Shown here: piece after piece, positions 23,891 to 30,208 of the stretch
How positions within the stretch are numbered: position 1 is the first letter of the stretch
Layout: every line of letters begins with the position of its first letter
DNA from: Candidatus Gastranaerophilales bacterium
GTDB lineage: Bacteria > Cyanobacteriota > Vampirovibrionia > Gastranaerophilales > Gastranaerophilaceae
Direction: 5' to 3'
NCBI GenBank assembly: GCA_944324405.1
Contig: CALUWF010000012.1
Location: 1-41,049, forward strand
DNA length: 41,049 nucleotides
Translations under genes and position numbers: made by a program
Notes under the pieces: generated by a model
What the model was told of the DNA's origin: nothing
Databases searched by the model: none
The model's input: only the letters and a program-made list of their open reading frames with translations

Positions 23891-24784
23891 TTACTTTTTT
23901 AAACAAATACAATACGGTTCCGCATGTATCATTATATCACAATTTCTGAGATTTTCCCTAATTTTTGTTTCAATTTTGTCACAAATATCATGCGCTTCTA
24001 TAAGAGTCATGCCGGAGGGAAGGTAAATAATCATCTGAATAAGTCTTTTCGAGCCTGATTTTGATGTTCTGATTAGCTTTACCCCAATTACACCGTGCGC
24101 CTTAAAAGCATCCAAAACTTTATCTATCTTGTTTTTGTCCTCTTGAGGAAGTGAGCCGTCAAGGAGATTATTTGAACTCTGTTTTGTAAGTTTTATTCCT
24201 GTTCTGAATATTATTGCAGCGACAAAAACCGCAATTATGGGGTCTAATATATTAAGACCGGTTATGTGAACCGCTACAAGGCCGGCTATAATACCTAAAG
24301 ATGAATATATATCCGCCCTTAAGTGCTCAGCATCCGTTTTTAGAGCAATAGAGTCTGTTTTTAGGGCAATTTTATAGAGATATGCGCTAACCGCCCAGTT
24401 TACAACAACGGATAAACACATTATGGAAATGCCGATTGTAGTGTGAATTTCTGTATTTGCGCCTTTTATGATTTTTTCACAGGCAACAATTAAAATGTAG
24501 ACAGCCGTTAAGATTATAAGTATAGCCTCTATAAATCCTGCCAAGTCCTCATATTTTCCATGTCCGAAGGGATGATCCTCGTCAGCCGGTTTTGAGGACT
24601 TTGAAACAGAAAAATAAGCAAGACAGGAAGCGCCAAGATCCGCAAGTGAGTGCAGAGCTTCGGACAACACGCTTATACTTCCCGATAATACTCCTGCCGT
24701 GAGTTTTATCAGAATTAATATAAGATTTGAAATTACGGACAATGCCGCGCTTTTTTTCTTTTCCGATATTTGAATGCTGCTCAT
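23891..24784 (-). CDS. Cation diffusion facilitator (CDF) metal transporter
   Basis: A 297-residue inner-membrane antiporter expected to export Zn2+, Fe2+ or a similar divalent cation using protons. The six-helix membrane domain carries the two-metal site HSLAD (H45-D49) in TM2 and DAEHLRAD in TM5. The cytoplasmic C-terminal metallochaperone-like domain occupies about residues 210-295. The segment DEDHPFGHGKYE between TM2 and TM3 is typical. Which metal is carried cannot be told. It overlaps the FliT-position gene by 1 nt (TAATG-type junction), so it is transcribed with the flagellar genes, an odd pairing. Confidence 0.92.
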   Translation of the reverse strand: MSSIQISEKKKSAALSVISNLILILIKLTAGVLSGSISVLSEALHSLADLGASCLAYFSVSKSSKPADEDHPFGHGKYEDLAGFIEAILIILTAVYILIVACEKIIKGANTEIHTTIGISIMCLSVVVNWAVSAYLYKIALKTDSIALKTDAEHLRADIYSSLGIIAGLVAVHITGLNILDPIIAVFVAAIIFRTGIKLTKQSSNNLLDGSLPQEDKNKIDKVLDAFKAHGVIGVKLIRTSKSGSKRLIQMIIYLPSGMTLIEAHDICDKIETKIRENLRNCDIMIHAEPYCICLKK

Positions 24785-25158
24785 TATTCGTGCACGTCTA
24801 TTATTGATGAGGGTTTTTCAGGAATTGAAGCCATATATGCTTTTGTTATTTTTTTACCTTTTGAAACTCTTTGCAGTTCCTTTTTAAGGTCTTCTCTCCT
24901 ATGCTCCAGAAGTTCAATGTTTACTTTTTCAAATTCTTCTATTTTTTTCCTCAATTCAAGTCTTTTTGCTTCTTCTTCCTCATTTGTTTTAACGGTTTTT
25001 TCAAAACGCAAAATGCTTTTAAATACTTCGCCCTTAACCCTTAAAATATCATCAAGGTCTTCTATTTTTCCGTTTTCAATTATGTCTTTAGCCTGGGCGC
25101 AAATTTTATAAGCCCTTTCGTAAAGCATCATAAGGTGGTTAAAATTTTTATTGGTCAT
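24784..25158 (-). CDS. Small coiled-coil protein in the FliT position of the flagellar cluster
   Basis: About 124 residues, helical and charged, with a heptad-like segment (EEEEAKRLELRKKIEEFEKVNIELLEHRREDLKKELQRVSKGKKI). It lies directly after fliS, where many bacteria have fliT, and its size and helical plan fit a FliT-like export chaperone. The sequence alone does not prove this. I set the start at the ATG at 25158, preceded by GAGGAAG and overlapping the end of fliS by 11 nt. An open frame extends 23 codons further upstream, but only with a Lys/Arg/Ala-rich stretch. Confidence 0.65.
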   Translation of the reverse strand: MTNKNFNHLMMLYERAYKICAQAKDIIENGKIEDLDDILRVKGEVFKSILRFEKTVKTNEEEEAKRLELRKKIEEFEKVNIELLEHRREDLKKELQRVSKGKKITKAYMASIPEKPSSIIDVHE

Positions 25159-25636
25159 CTTCCTCGTCTTCTTCGCTGCTGCTCTCGTATTCGTCTTCGC
25201 AGTCTTCTTCATCCTCGCTGTTATCACTCAAGGATTTTGCCTTTGAAATAAGCTCGGTTCTTTCCTTTTGGGCTATTGCAATCGCCTGTTCCCAGGTGGC
25301 TTTCAAGTCTTTTAGAAATTTTAAAACCTCATCGACCGGTTCGATTTGATGTTTCATATTCGCCTGCACAAGTCTTGTTATAAAATATTCATACAGGTTT
25401 ATTAAATTTTGTGCAAGCTCGGGATTTGGCTCCTTATCAATTGTATTTATAAACTCTTCAAGAATTCTCTGCGCACCCATAAGATTATTATGTGACTGCT
25501 CCCAGTTTTTCTCACTCAGTGCAATTTTAGCCTTGTTTAAAAACTGTATTGCACCATCATAAAGCATAATTAATATTTTTTCATTAGATGCTGTTTCTAC
25601 CGTTGTTTTTTGATATTGTTTAACGTATTGGTTCAT
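25148..25636 (-). CDS. fliS: Flagellar export chaperone FliS
   Basis: A 162-residue FliS, the cytoplasmic chaperone that binds the C-terminus of flagellin before export. The N-terminus YVKQYQKTTVETASNEKILIMLYDGAIQFLNKA matches the family closely, as does the four-helix bundle with EEFINTIDKEPNPELAQNLINLYEYF. The last 30 or so residues are an unusual acidic, low-complexity tail (EDEEDCEDEYESSSEEDEEDDQ) beyond the normal 125-130-residue fold. It follows the FlaG-like gene by 4 nt and overlaps the next gene. Confidence 0.93.
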   Translation of the reverse strand: MNQYVKQYQKTTVETASNEKILIMLYDGAIQFLNKAKIALSEKNWEQSHNNLMGAQRILEEFINTIDKEPNPELAQNLINLYEYFITRLVQANMKHQIEPVDEVLKFLKDLKATWEQAIAIAQKERTELISKAKSLSDNSEDEEDCEDEYESSSEEDEEDDQ

Positions 25637-25640
25637 TGCC

Positions 25641-26072
25641 TCATATCCTTTTATTCACAAGTATGCCGCCCGGATTTTTAAGATTGTCGACAAGACTCGA
25701 TAGCTCAACAGGTGTAATTTCCCCCACGGGTTTTTGCTCTTTTTTATTGTAGATAGTAAGCGAGTTTGTGTCTTCGTCCACTTTTATTTCATACAATTCT
25801 TTATTTGAAAGGTCAATCTTTTCAATTTCAACGGAAGGATTGTTGTCATCCGTTTCTTCTTCATTTTCTTCTGTTGCGCCGGAGCTGTCGCCTCCGAAAA
25901 AGGAAGTATTTTCTTTGTCATCAGTATCAATTGCGCTCTTTTTATCAAGCGAATTGACGCTTTTTGAGTCACTGTTTCTGTTTACCAGAAAATCTGAGTT
26001 GATGGCATTTTCTCTTGAAGTATTTTCAGGTGTTATCCTGAGTTGATTAACGGATATTCCGTCCAGTCCCAT
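25641..26072 (-). CDS. FlaG-like flagellar protein
   Basis: A 143-residue protein. The first 90 residues are Asn/Ser/Asp/Glu-rich and probably disordered. The C-terminal 50 residues (LYEIKVDEDTNSLTIYNKKEQKPVGEITPVELSSLV) match the usual FlaG pattern of a strand pair followed by an I-P-x-E helix. FlaG influences filament length in some bacteria. Its place just before fliS supports the call. The product is longer than typical FlaG because of the disordered N-terminus, so the assignment is moderate. Confidence 0.7.
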   Translation of the reverse strand: MGLDGISVNQLRITPENTSRENAINSDFLVNRNSDSKSVNSLDKKSAIDTDDKENTSFFGGDSSGATEENEEETDDNNPSVEIEKIDLSNKELYEIKVDEDTNSLTIYNKKEQKPVGEITPVELSSLVDNLKNPGGILVNKRI

Positions 26073-26165
26073 AGTTTATCTTTCGCTGTATACAATTATA
26101 TTTTATATTATCTCATAACTTTTCAATAAATTAAATGGTGTATTTTATTTATTTTTATTATAAAC

Positions 26166-26171
26166 TATAAT
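26166..26171 (+). promoter_or_regulatory. -10 box directly before the gene at 26177
   Basis: A perfect TATAAT ends 5 nt before the ATG at 26177. No Shine-Dalgarno and no clear -35 are visible. It fits the leaderless pattern seen at other genes in the window. Confidence 0.45.
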
Positions 26172-26176
26172 CAAAC

Positions 26177-26953
26177 ATGATAAATAGCGGGATAAATTTT
26201 GTGGAACTGCAAAAAAATTCAGAACTTTTCCTAAATAATATATATGCTCTGCCTCTGTGGGTACGACAGGTGGTTTATTTAAAGACGGAACAAAAGCTTT
26301 CTGAAGAATTGGATGATTTTTTGGAGCTTTTAAATCCAAAAGAACCGCTGCAATTTTTAGTTCCTGAAATTACTTTCAAAGGCAAACGCGAACTTGAAGA
26401 AAGAGCCGGTAATTTTAGTGATCAATTTTACGTCTTTTTAGAAAATTGTCTTCAAAAATTTGACATCTTTGAAATAACTCTCAGAAATTTTTGGACACTG
26501 TCTGAAACGTCGTCTTTATTTGTACGCGCCATTGAAAAAGAATTTATCGAGCTTCCGAAATGCGAGAGTAATTATGTAATCATTCAATTCCTTGCAAATA
26601 AAATCAGAACCGGTGAACTTTTAAAAAGGCTGGGCAAAATTGACGTTATACAGCTTGAAAATGCAATTCGCGAACAAAAAAGAAGACTTGAAGCCGGAAA
26701 TAATATACGGATAGCCGATGTTATGATAGAGCTTGGCTACATAACGGAAAGAGATGTAAAAATTATCCTTCTGTTTAAAGATGAATCCAAAAAGCGCTTT
26801 ATTATGGGCTTAGGACTTGCTTCACTGAAAATGGACAACCAGGCCACGGTTGCACAAGTTTACCAAAACATGCAGCGTGAGCTTAAACGCTTAGAACATG
26901 AAAACCGCATTTTAAAAGCACGTTTGAGAAAACTTTTAAATATTAAAGAGTAG
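26177..26953 (+). CDS. Hypothetical protein with an MshEN-like module and C-terminal coiled coil
   Basis: A 258-residue protein not recognised as a whole. Residues about 142-200 (KIRTGELLKRLGKIDVIQLENAIREQKR...RIADVMIELGYITERDV) resemble the N-terminal module of type II secretion/type IV pilus ATPases (T2SSE_N, MshEN), which can bind c-di-GMP. The C-terminal 35 residues form a coiled coil (QNMQRELKRLEHENRILKARLRKL). There is no ATPase domain, so it could be a stand-alone c-di-GMP or pilus-related adaptor. This is speculative. A GTG at 26201 is an alternative start. It overlaps the asparaginase region, indicating one operon. Confidence 0.65.
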   Translation: MINSGINFVELQKNSELFLNNIYALPLWVRQVVYLKTEQKLSEELDDFLELLNPKEPLQFLVPEITFKGKRELEERAGNFSDQFYVFLENCLQKFDIFEITLRNFWTLSETSSLFVRAIEKEFIELPKCESNYVIIQFLANKIRTGELLKRLGKIDVIQLENAIREQKRRLEAGNNIRIADVMIELGYITERDVKIILLFKDESKKRFIMGLGLASLKMDNQATVAQVYQNMQRELKRLEHENRILKARLRKLLNIKE

Positions 26954-26958
26954 TGCAT

Positions 26959-27912
26959 ATGCTTGCGCCTTTTAAACCCTTATACTTTCCGCTTGTTTAT
27001 TCAACAAGGAAACAGGTGATTGACGAAGTTTATTTTGGCTGTGCTTTTTTGTTTGATGAATTTTCACTTTTAAAAAAATTCGGAGATGATGCACAAAAAA
27101 GTTTCTTTATGCGTTCTTTGTCAAAACCGGTACAGGCCAGCATAATTGCCGATTTCAACCTTATATCACGGCTGAATTTAACCGATGAAGAAATTGCGAT
27201 TTGCTGCGCTTCACACACCGGCACAAAAACTCACACAGCGCTTGTGCGCTCAATTTTAAATAAAGCCGGGCTTGATGAATCCTATCTTAAATGCCCTTGC
27301 GCAATACCCCTTGATACATACGATTTTGACGGGATTAAAAAACCCATTTACCACAATTGCAGCGCAAAACACGCACTTATGCTTGCAATTTCAAAGATAA
27401 ATAATTGGGATACTTCCTCCTATCTTGAAATATCGCACCCTGTGCAAAAATTAATACAAAAAAGACATCTTGAGCTTAGTGGCGCAAAAGAAACACAAAT
27501 ATCGCTTGATGGCTGCGGGGCACCTGTTTTTTCTTTTAAAATTAATGAAATTGCAAAAATGTTTTTCAATCTTTTCAATGATCAAAAATTCTCTTTTATA
27601 AAAAATGCCATGGTAAAAAATCCTTATATCGCAGGAGGCTCAGGCAGATTGGACAGCGAAATAATGGTCTGCGGAAAAGGAAATCTGGCGGCAAAGGTGG
27701 GAGCAGGCGGTTTTGTCTTAATTTACAACATTAAAGAGAACAAAATATTAATAATTAAAATGTCGCAGAATAACAATCTTCCAAGAAGAATTGCGGCGCT
27801 AAATGCGCTTTATGAACTTAAATGGATTGATAAAAATCCCGCTCCCGTGCATTTTTACAACGATTGGGGCGAGAAAATCGGGAATTACGTGTGCAATTTT
27901 TCTTTTTTGTAA
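26959..27912 (+). CDS. Asparaginase II family protein
   Basis: A 317-residue protein matching the asparaginase_II family (PF06089-type), which differs from classical AnsA/AnsB. Family hallmarks are RSLSKPVQASII, then CCASHTGTKTHTALVRSILNKAGL, HNCSAKHALMLAI (the usual CSGKHAGML, here altered), ISHPVQKLI, LDGCGAPVFSF and KVGAGGF. The expected reaction is L-asparagine to aspartate and ammonia, although substrate proof in this family is limited. The ATG at 26959 is preferred over GTG at 26953 because AAAGAG is placed 8 nt before the former and only 2 nt before the latter. Confidence 0.87.
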   Translation: MLAPFKPLYFPLVYSTRKQVIDEVYFGCAFLFDEFSLLKKFGDDAQKSFFMRSLSKPVQASIIADFNLISRLNLTDEEIAICCASHTGTKTHTALVRSILNKAGLDESYLKCPCAIPLDTYDFDGIKKPIYHNCSAKHALMLAISKINNWDTSSYLEISHPVQKLIQKRHLELSGAKETQISLDGCGAPVFSFKINEIAKMFFNLFNDQKFSFIKNAMVKNPYIAGGSGRLDSEIMVCGKGNLAAKVGAGGFVLIYNIKENKILIIKMSQNNNLPRRIAALNALYELKWIDKNPAPVHFYNDWGEKIGNYVCNFSFL

Positions 27913-27942
27913 CATAATGTGGAAAAATTTTCATATACGCGC

Positions 27943-27948
27943 TAAAAT
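27943..27948 (+). promoter_or_regulatory. -10 box directly before the FtsB-like gene
   Basis: TAAAAT ends exactly 6 nt before the ATG at 27955, with no Shine-Dalgarno. It has the same spacing as at 5485, 5420, 20874 and 20942. Confidence 0.45.
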
Positions 27949-27954
27949 TTCTCT

Positions 27955-28419
27955 ATGCAGTTAGAAAACGTAAAAACGCTAAATAGTGACAATCTGCGGC
28001 AAAAAGTAAGAAAAAACCGCAAAAACAAAAGTACGAGAGTAAGATTTTATCATTCTTTTTTGACCATTGTGCTTATTTTGTGTGTATTTCAAATTAGCTA
28101 CAGCGCACTTTTAAATATTTCAAAAATTGTTATCTACCACGGCAAGATAGTTAAATCTAAAGAACTTCTTGCATCAGCTCAAAAGAGAAACGAAACGCTT
28201 AAAAAAGAAGTTGAAAATTTTAATTCGCTAAAAAAAGTAGAATCTATTGCAAGAAACAACTTAAAAATGGCTGCAAAAAACGAAGTTCTTGTAATTATCA
28301 ATGAACCCGAGCAGGTAAAACACAAGCCAAAGACTCTAAAAGAAAAAGTCATCTTTTATTTTGAGCAAAATATTGCAAGCAAATTTAATCTTAACGAGAA
28401 CAGCACGGTTACAAATTAA
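27955..28419 (+). CDS. FtsB/DivIC-like septum formation initiator protein
   Basis: A 154-residue bitopic membrane protein. A basic cytoplasmic N-terminus (about 1-31) is followed by one membrane helix (33-55), a coiled coil (58-92) and the family-like segment KVESIARNNLKMAAKNEVLVI (94-114). A further 40 residues lie beyond it. This is the plan of FtsB/DivIC, which joins FtsL and FtsQ in the divisome and couples septal wall synthesis to division. FtsL-like proteins share the same plan, so the exact paralogue is open. The gene stands alone with a probable leaderless promoter. Confidence 0.72.
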   Translation: MQLENVKTLNSDNLRQKVRKNRKNKSTRVRFYHSFLTIVLILCVFQISYSALLNISKIVIYHGKIVKSKELLASAQKRNETLKKEVENFNSLKKVESIARNNLKMAAKNEVLVIINEPEQVKHKPKTLKEKVIFYFEQNIASKFNLNENSTVTN

Positions 28420-28425
28420 CTTTGC

Positions 28426-28581
28426 TTATTTGATAATCATAATATTTGGCGCAAAACCAAGCTGTGTATTTATTGAGCTTATGGCGCCGGCAGCAAGTCT
28501 GCGGCGTTTTTTAGCGCCTTTAAGCATAAGCTCTACGCATTCAAGAGTATTACACACCGGTTTTTTGCACTTTTTAAGCAT
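28426..28581 (-). CDS. Possible 51-residue basic, cysteine-containing protein
   Basis: An open frame starting MLKKCKKPVCNTLECVELM. Three cysteines lie within the first 15 residues. A basic stretch (KGAKKRRR) follows, and the end is hydrophobic (GFAPNIMIIK). AAGGA lies 10 nt before the ATG. It fills an otherwise empty 240-bp gap, and its codon use resembles that of the neighbours. No family is recognised. The C-x5-C-x4-C spacing could bind a metal, but this is only a possibility, and the frame may be fortuitous. Confidence 0.38.
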   Translation of the reverse strand: MLKKCKKPVCNTLECVELMLKGAKKRRRLAAGAISSINTQLGFAPNIMIIK

Positions 28582-28661
28582 AAAATAAACATCCTTATCC
28601 TATAGCTTAAACATCGGCACAAACCGCGCAGGCTTTAACTATTGTTACAAAAATTAACAAA

Positions 28662-28913
28662 TTAAAATTTCAATTTACCATCTTCAACAGCACTTGCTAA
28701 ATCGCTCCAGCCGCCTATTCTTTTGCCGTCTATTATTATCTGCGGAACGGTAACATCGCCGTTTATGTTAAACATTTCGCCGAGTTTTTTGCGCCAGGAG
28801 GCTTCATCGTCATCAATTCTTATGCGGTTATATTTAACGTTGTGCTCATCAAAAAACGCCAGAGCTTTTTTGCAGTAAGGGCAATAGTCAGCAGTGTAGA
28901 TTTCGACATTCAT
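28662..28913 (-). CDS. Glutaredoxin (GrxC type)
   Basis: An 83-residue dithiol glutaredoxin. The thioredoxin fold is complete. The active site CPYC is at residues 11-14, the cis-proline motif TVPQIIIDG is near residue 55, and the glutathione-binding GGWSDL follows. It reduces protein disulfides and glutathione mixed disulfides in the cytoplasm. The ATG overlaps the stop of the upstream TPR gene by 4 nt, so the two form an operon. Confidence 0.93.
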   Translation of the reverse strand: MNVEIYTADYCPYCKKALAFFDEHNVKYNRIRIDDDEASWRKKLGEMFNINGDVTVPQIIIDGKRIGGWSDLASAVEDGKLKF

Positions 28914-29371
28914 TTTTCCATCCTTTTTAAAACTTTTTCAACGCTCTCTTTTTCATCAGGTGCTATGTCAAGTTTCAGATAGTCGCTAAAGTATTCTTTT
29001 GCACTTTCCATATCGCCGCGCGCCATAAAAAGCATGCCGAGTTTTTTATATGCAAAAGGAAATTTTTCATTTGCAACGGTAGCCCTCAAATACGCCCCTA
29101 TTGCCTTATCAAGCTGATTATTGCACTCGTAGGCTTCACCCAGATTGTAGTAAATTATTGCACTCTTATGGTGTTCAATAAGTTCTTCATAATTTGCAAC
29201 CGCGCTTGCATAATCCCCGAGTTCAAACTGAAGCCTTGCAAATTCATAAAACAACTCCCAGTTATCAGGCTCTTTTTCCTGTGCGATTTCAAGCGCTTCT
29301 AACGCTTCATCGTATCTGCAATCGTTAATAAGTTCTCTTATGTAATCTATTCTTGAAAGTTCGTTTTTCAT
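28910..29371 (-). CDS. Small TPR-repeat protein
   Basis: A 153-residue protein with about four tetratricopeptide repeats (YDEALEALEIAQEKEPDNWELFYEFARLQFELGDYASAVANYEEL and further units). No signal peptide. It shares an operon with glutaredoxin through a 4-nt overlap. Its promoter -10 (TATAAT on the minus strand, 29385 to 29380) overlaps the opposite -10 of yebC and ends 8 nt before its ATG. Partner unknown. Confidence 0.85.
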   Translation of the reverse strand: MKNELSRIDYIRELINDCRYDEALEALEIAQEKEPDNWELFYEFARLQFELGDYASAVANYEELIEHHKSAIIYYNLGEAYECNNQLDKAIGAYLRATVANEKFPFAYKKLGMLFMARGDMESAKEYFSDYLKLDIAPDEKESVEKVLKRMEK

Positions 29372-29379
29372 ATGGTTTA

Positions 29380-29387
29380 ATTATAAT
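29380..29387. promoter_or_regulatory. Shared palindromic -10 (ATTATAAT) for yebC and the TPR/glutaredoxin operon
   Basis: The sequence ATTATAAT is its own complement. It gives TATAAT on the plus strand (29382-29387, towards yebC) and on the minus strand (29385 to 29380, towards the TPR gene). Only one direction can be opened by polymerase at a time. Confidence 0.5.
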
Positions 29388-29413
29388 GCAAACAGGCAAA
29401 ATAAGGAAATAGC

Positions 29414-30208
29414 ATGTCAGGACATTCTAAGTGGGCTAATATTAAACATAAAAAAGCAAAAACGGACGCCGCAAAAGGTGTGAGTTTTGCCAAATTTTCA
29501 AGAGAAATAATAATTGCCGCAAAAATTGGCGGCGGGGATATTAACGGTAATTTCAGACTAAGAACCGCGGTAGAAAAAGCAAAAGCCGGCGGTCTCCCGA
29601 ACGATACAATTAAAAGAGCTATTGAAAAAGGAGCTGGCGGCGCAAGCAGTGAAAATTACGAAGAAATAACCTATGAAGGATACGCAGCTGGCGGAGTTGC
29701 GGTATTTATTGAGGCTGCAACCGACAACAGAAACAGAACGGCAGGGGATGTCAGGAGCTATTTTACAAAATTCGGCGGAAACCTTGGCGAAACAGGCTGT
29801 GTAGGATGGGTATTCGAGCCTGTGGGTGAAATAGTCATAGAAAAACCGAAAGCGCCCGATAAAAAGTCTAAAGAAGAAGTTAAAATGTTTACTTTTGACG
29901 AGCTTTTTGAGGACTGCATGGACTTTGACCCAAAAGACGTTGTGGAAGAAGATTTGGAATATAAAATTACAACCACCGTTGAAAATTTTCAAAGCACGGT
30001 AGAGGGGCTTGAGGCTCTCGGCTACAAACTGAAAAGTTCGGAACTTACGCGTATTCCTTCCAATTCATGCGAGGTGAGCGACCCTGCTATTGTAAGGAAA
30101 GTGTTGCTTTTGCTTGATAAGCTTGAAGAACATGACGACGTGCAAAATGTATATTCAAACTTTGAAGCGGACGAAGATTTGATTAATCAGGTGAGCCAAA
30201 GTCTGTAA
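29414..30208 (+). CDS. yebC: YebC/PmpR-family protein (TACO1 homologue)
   Basis: A 264-residue protein. The N-terminus MSGHSKWANIKHKKAKTDAAKG is the near-invariant family signature. RTAVEKAKAGGLPNDTIKRAIEKGAGG and the three-domain layout follow. Members were named transcription regulators; recent work on the family links them to the ribosome and to translation of difficult proline-rich sequences. AAGGAA lies 6 nt before the ATG. The product is a little longer than most (about 240-250). The last 26 nt overlap the convergent comEC. Confidence 0.94.
   Translation: MSGHSKWANIKHKKAKTDAAKGVSFAKFSREIIIAAKIGGGDINGNFRLRTAVEKAKAGGLPNDTIKRAIEKGAGGASSENYEEITYEGYAAGGVAVFIEAATDNRNRTAGDVRSYFTKFGGNLGETGCVGWVFEPVGEIVIEKPKAPDKKSKEEVKMFTFDELFEDCMDFDPKDVVEEDLEYKITTTVENFQSTVEGLEALGYKLKSSELTRIPSNSCEVSDPAIVRKVLLLLDKLEEHDDVQNVYSNFEADEDLINQVSQSL

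Noticed and set aside
30183-30208. Frameshift or gene fusion at the yebC/comEC junction
   Set aside because: Both proteins are complete at their C-termini; this is a simple 26-nt convergent overlap, as also seen for bioF/XRE.
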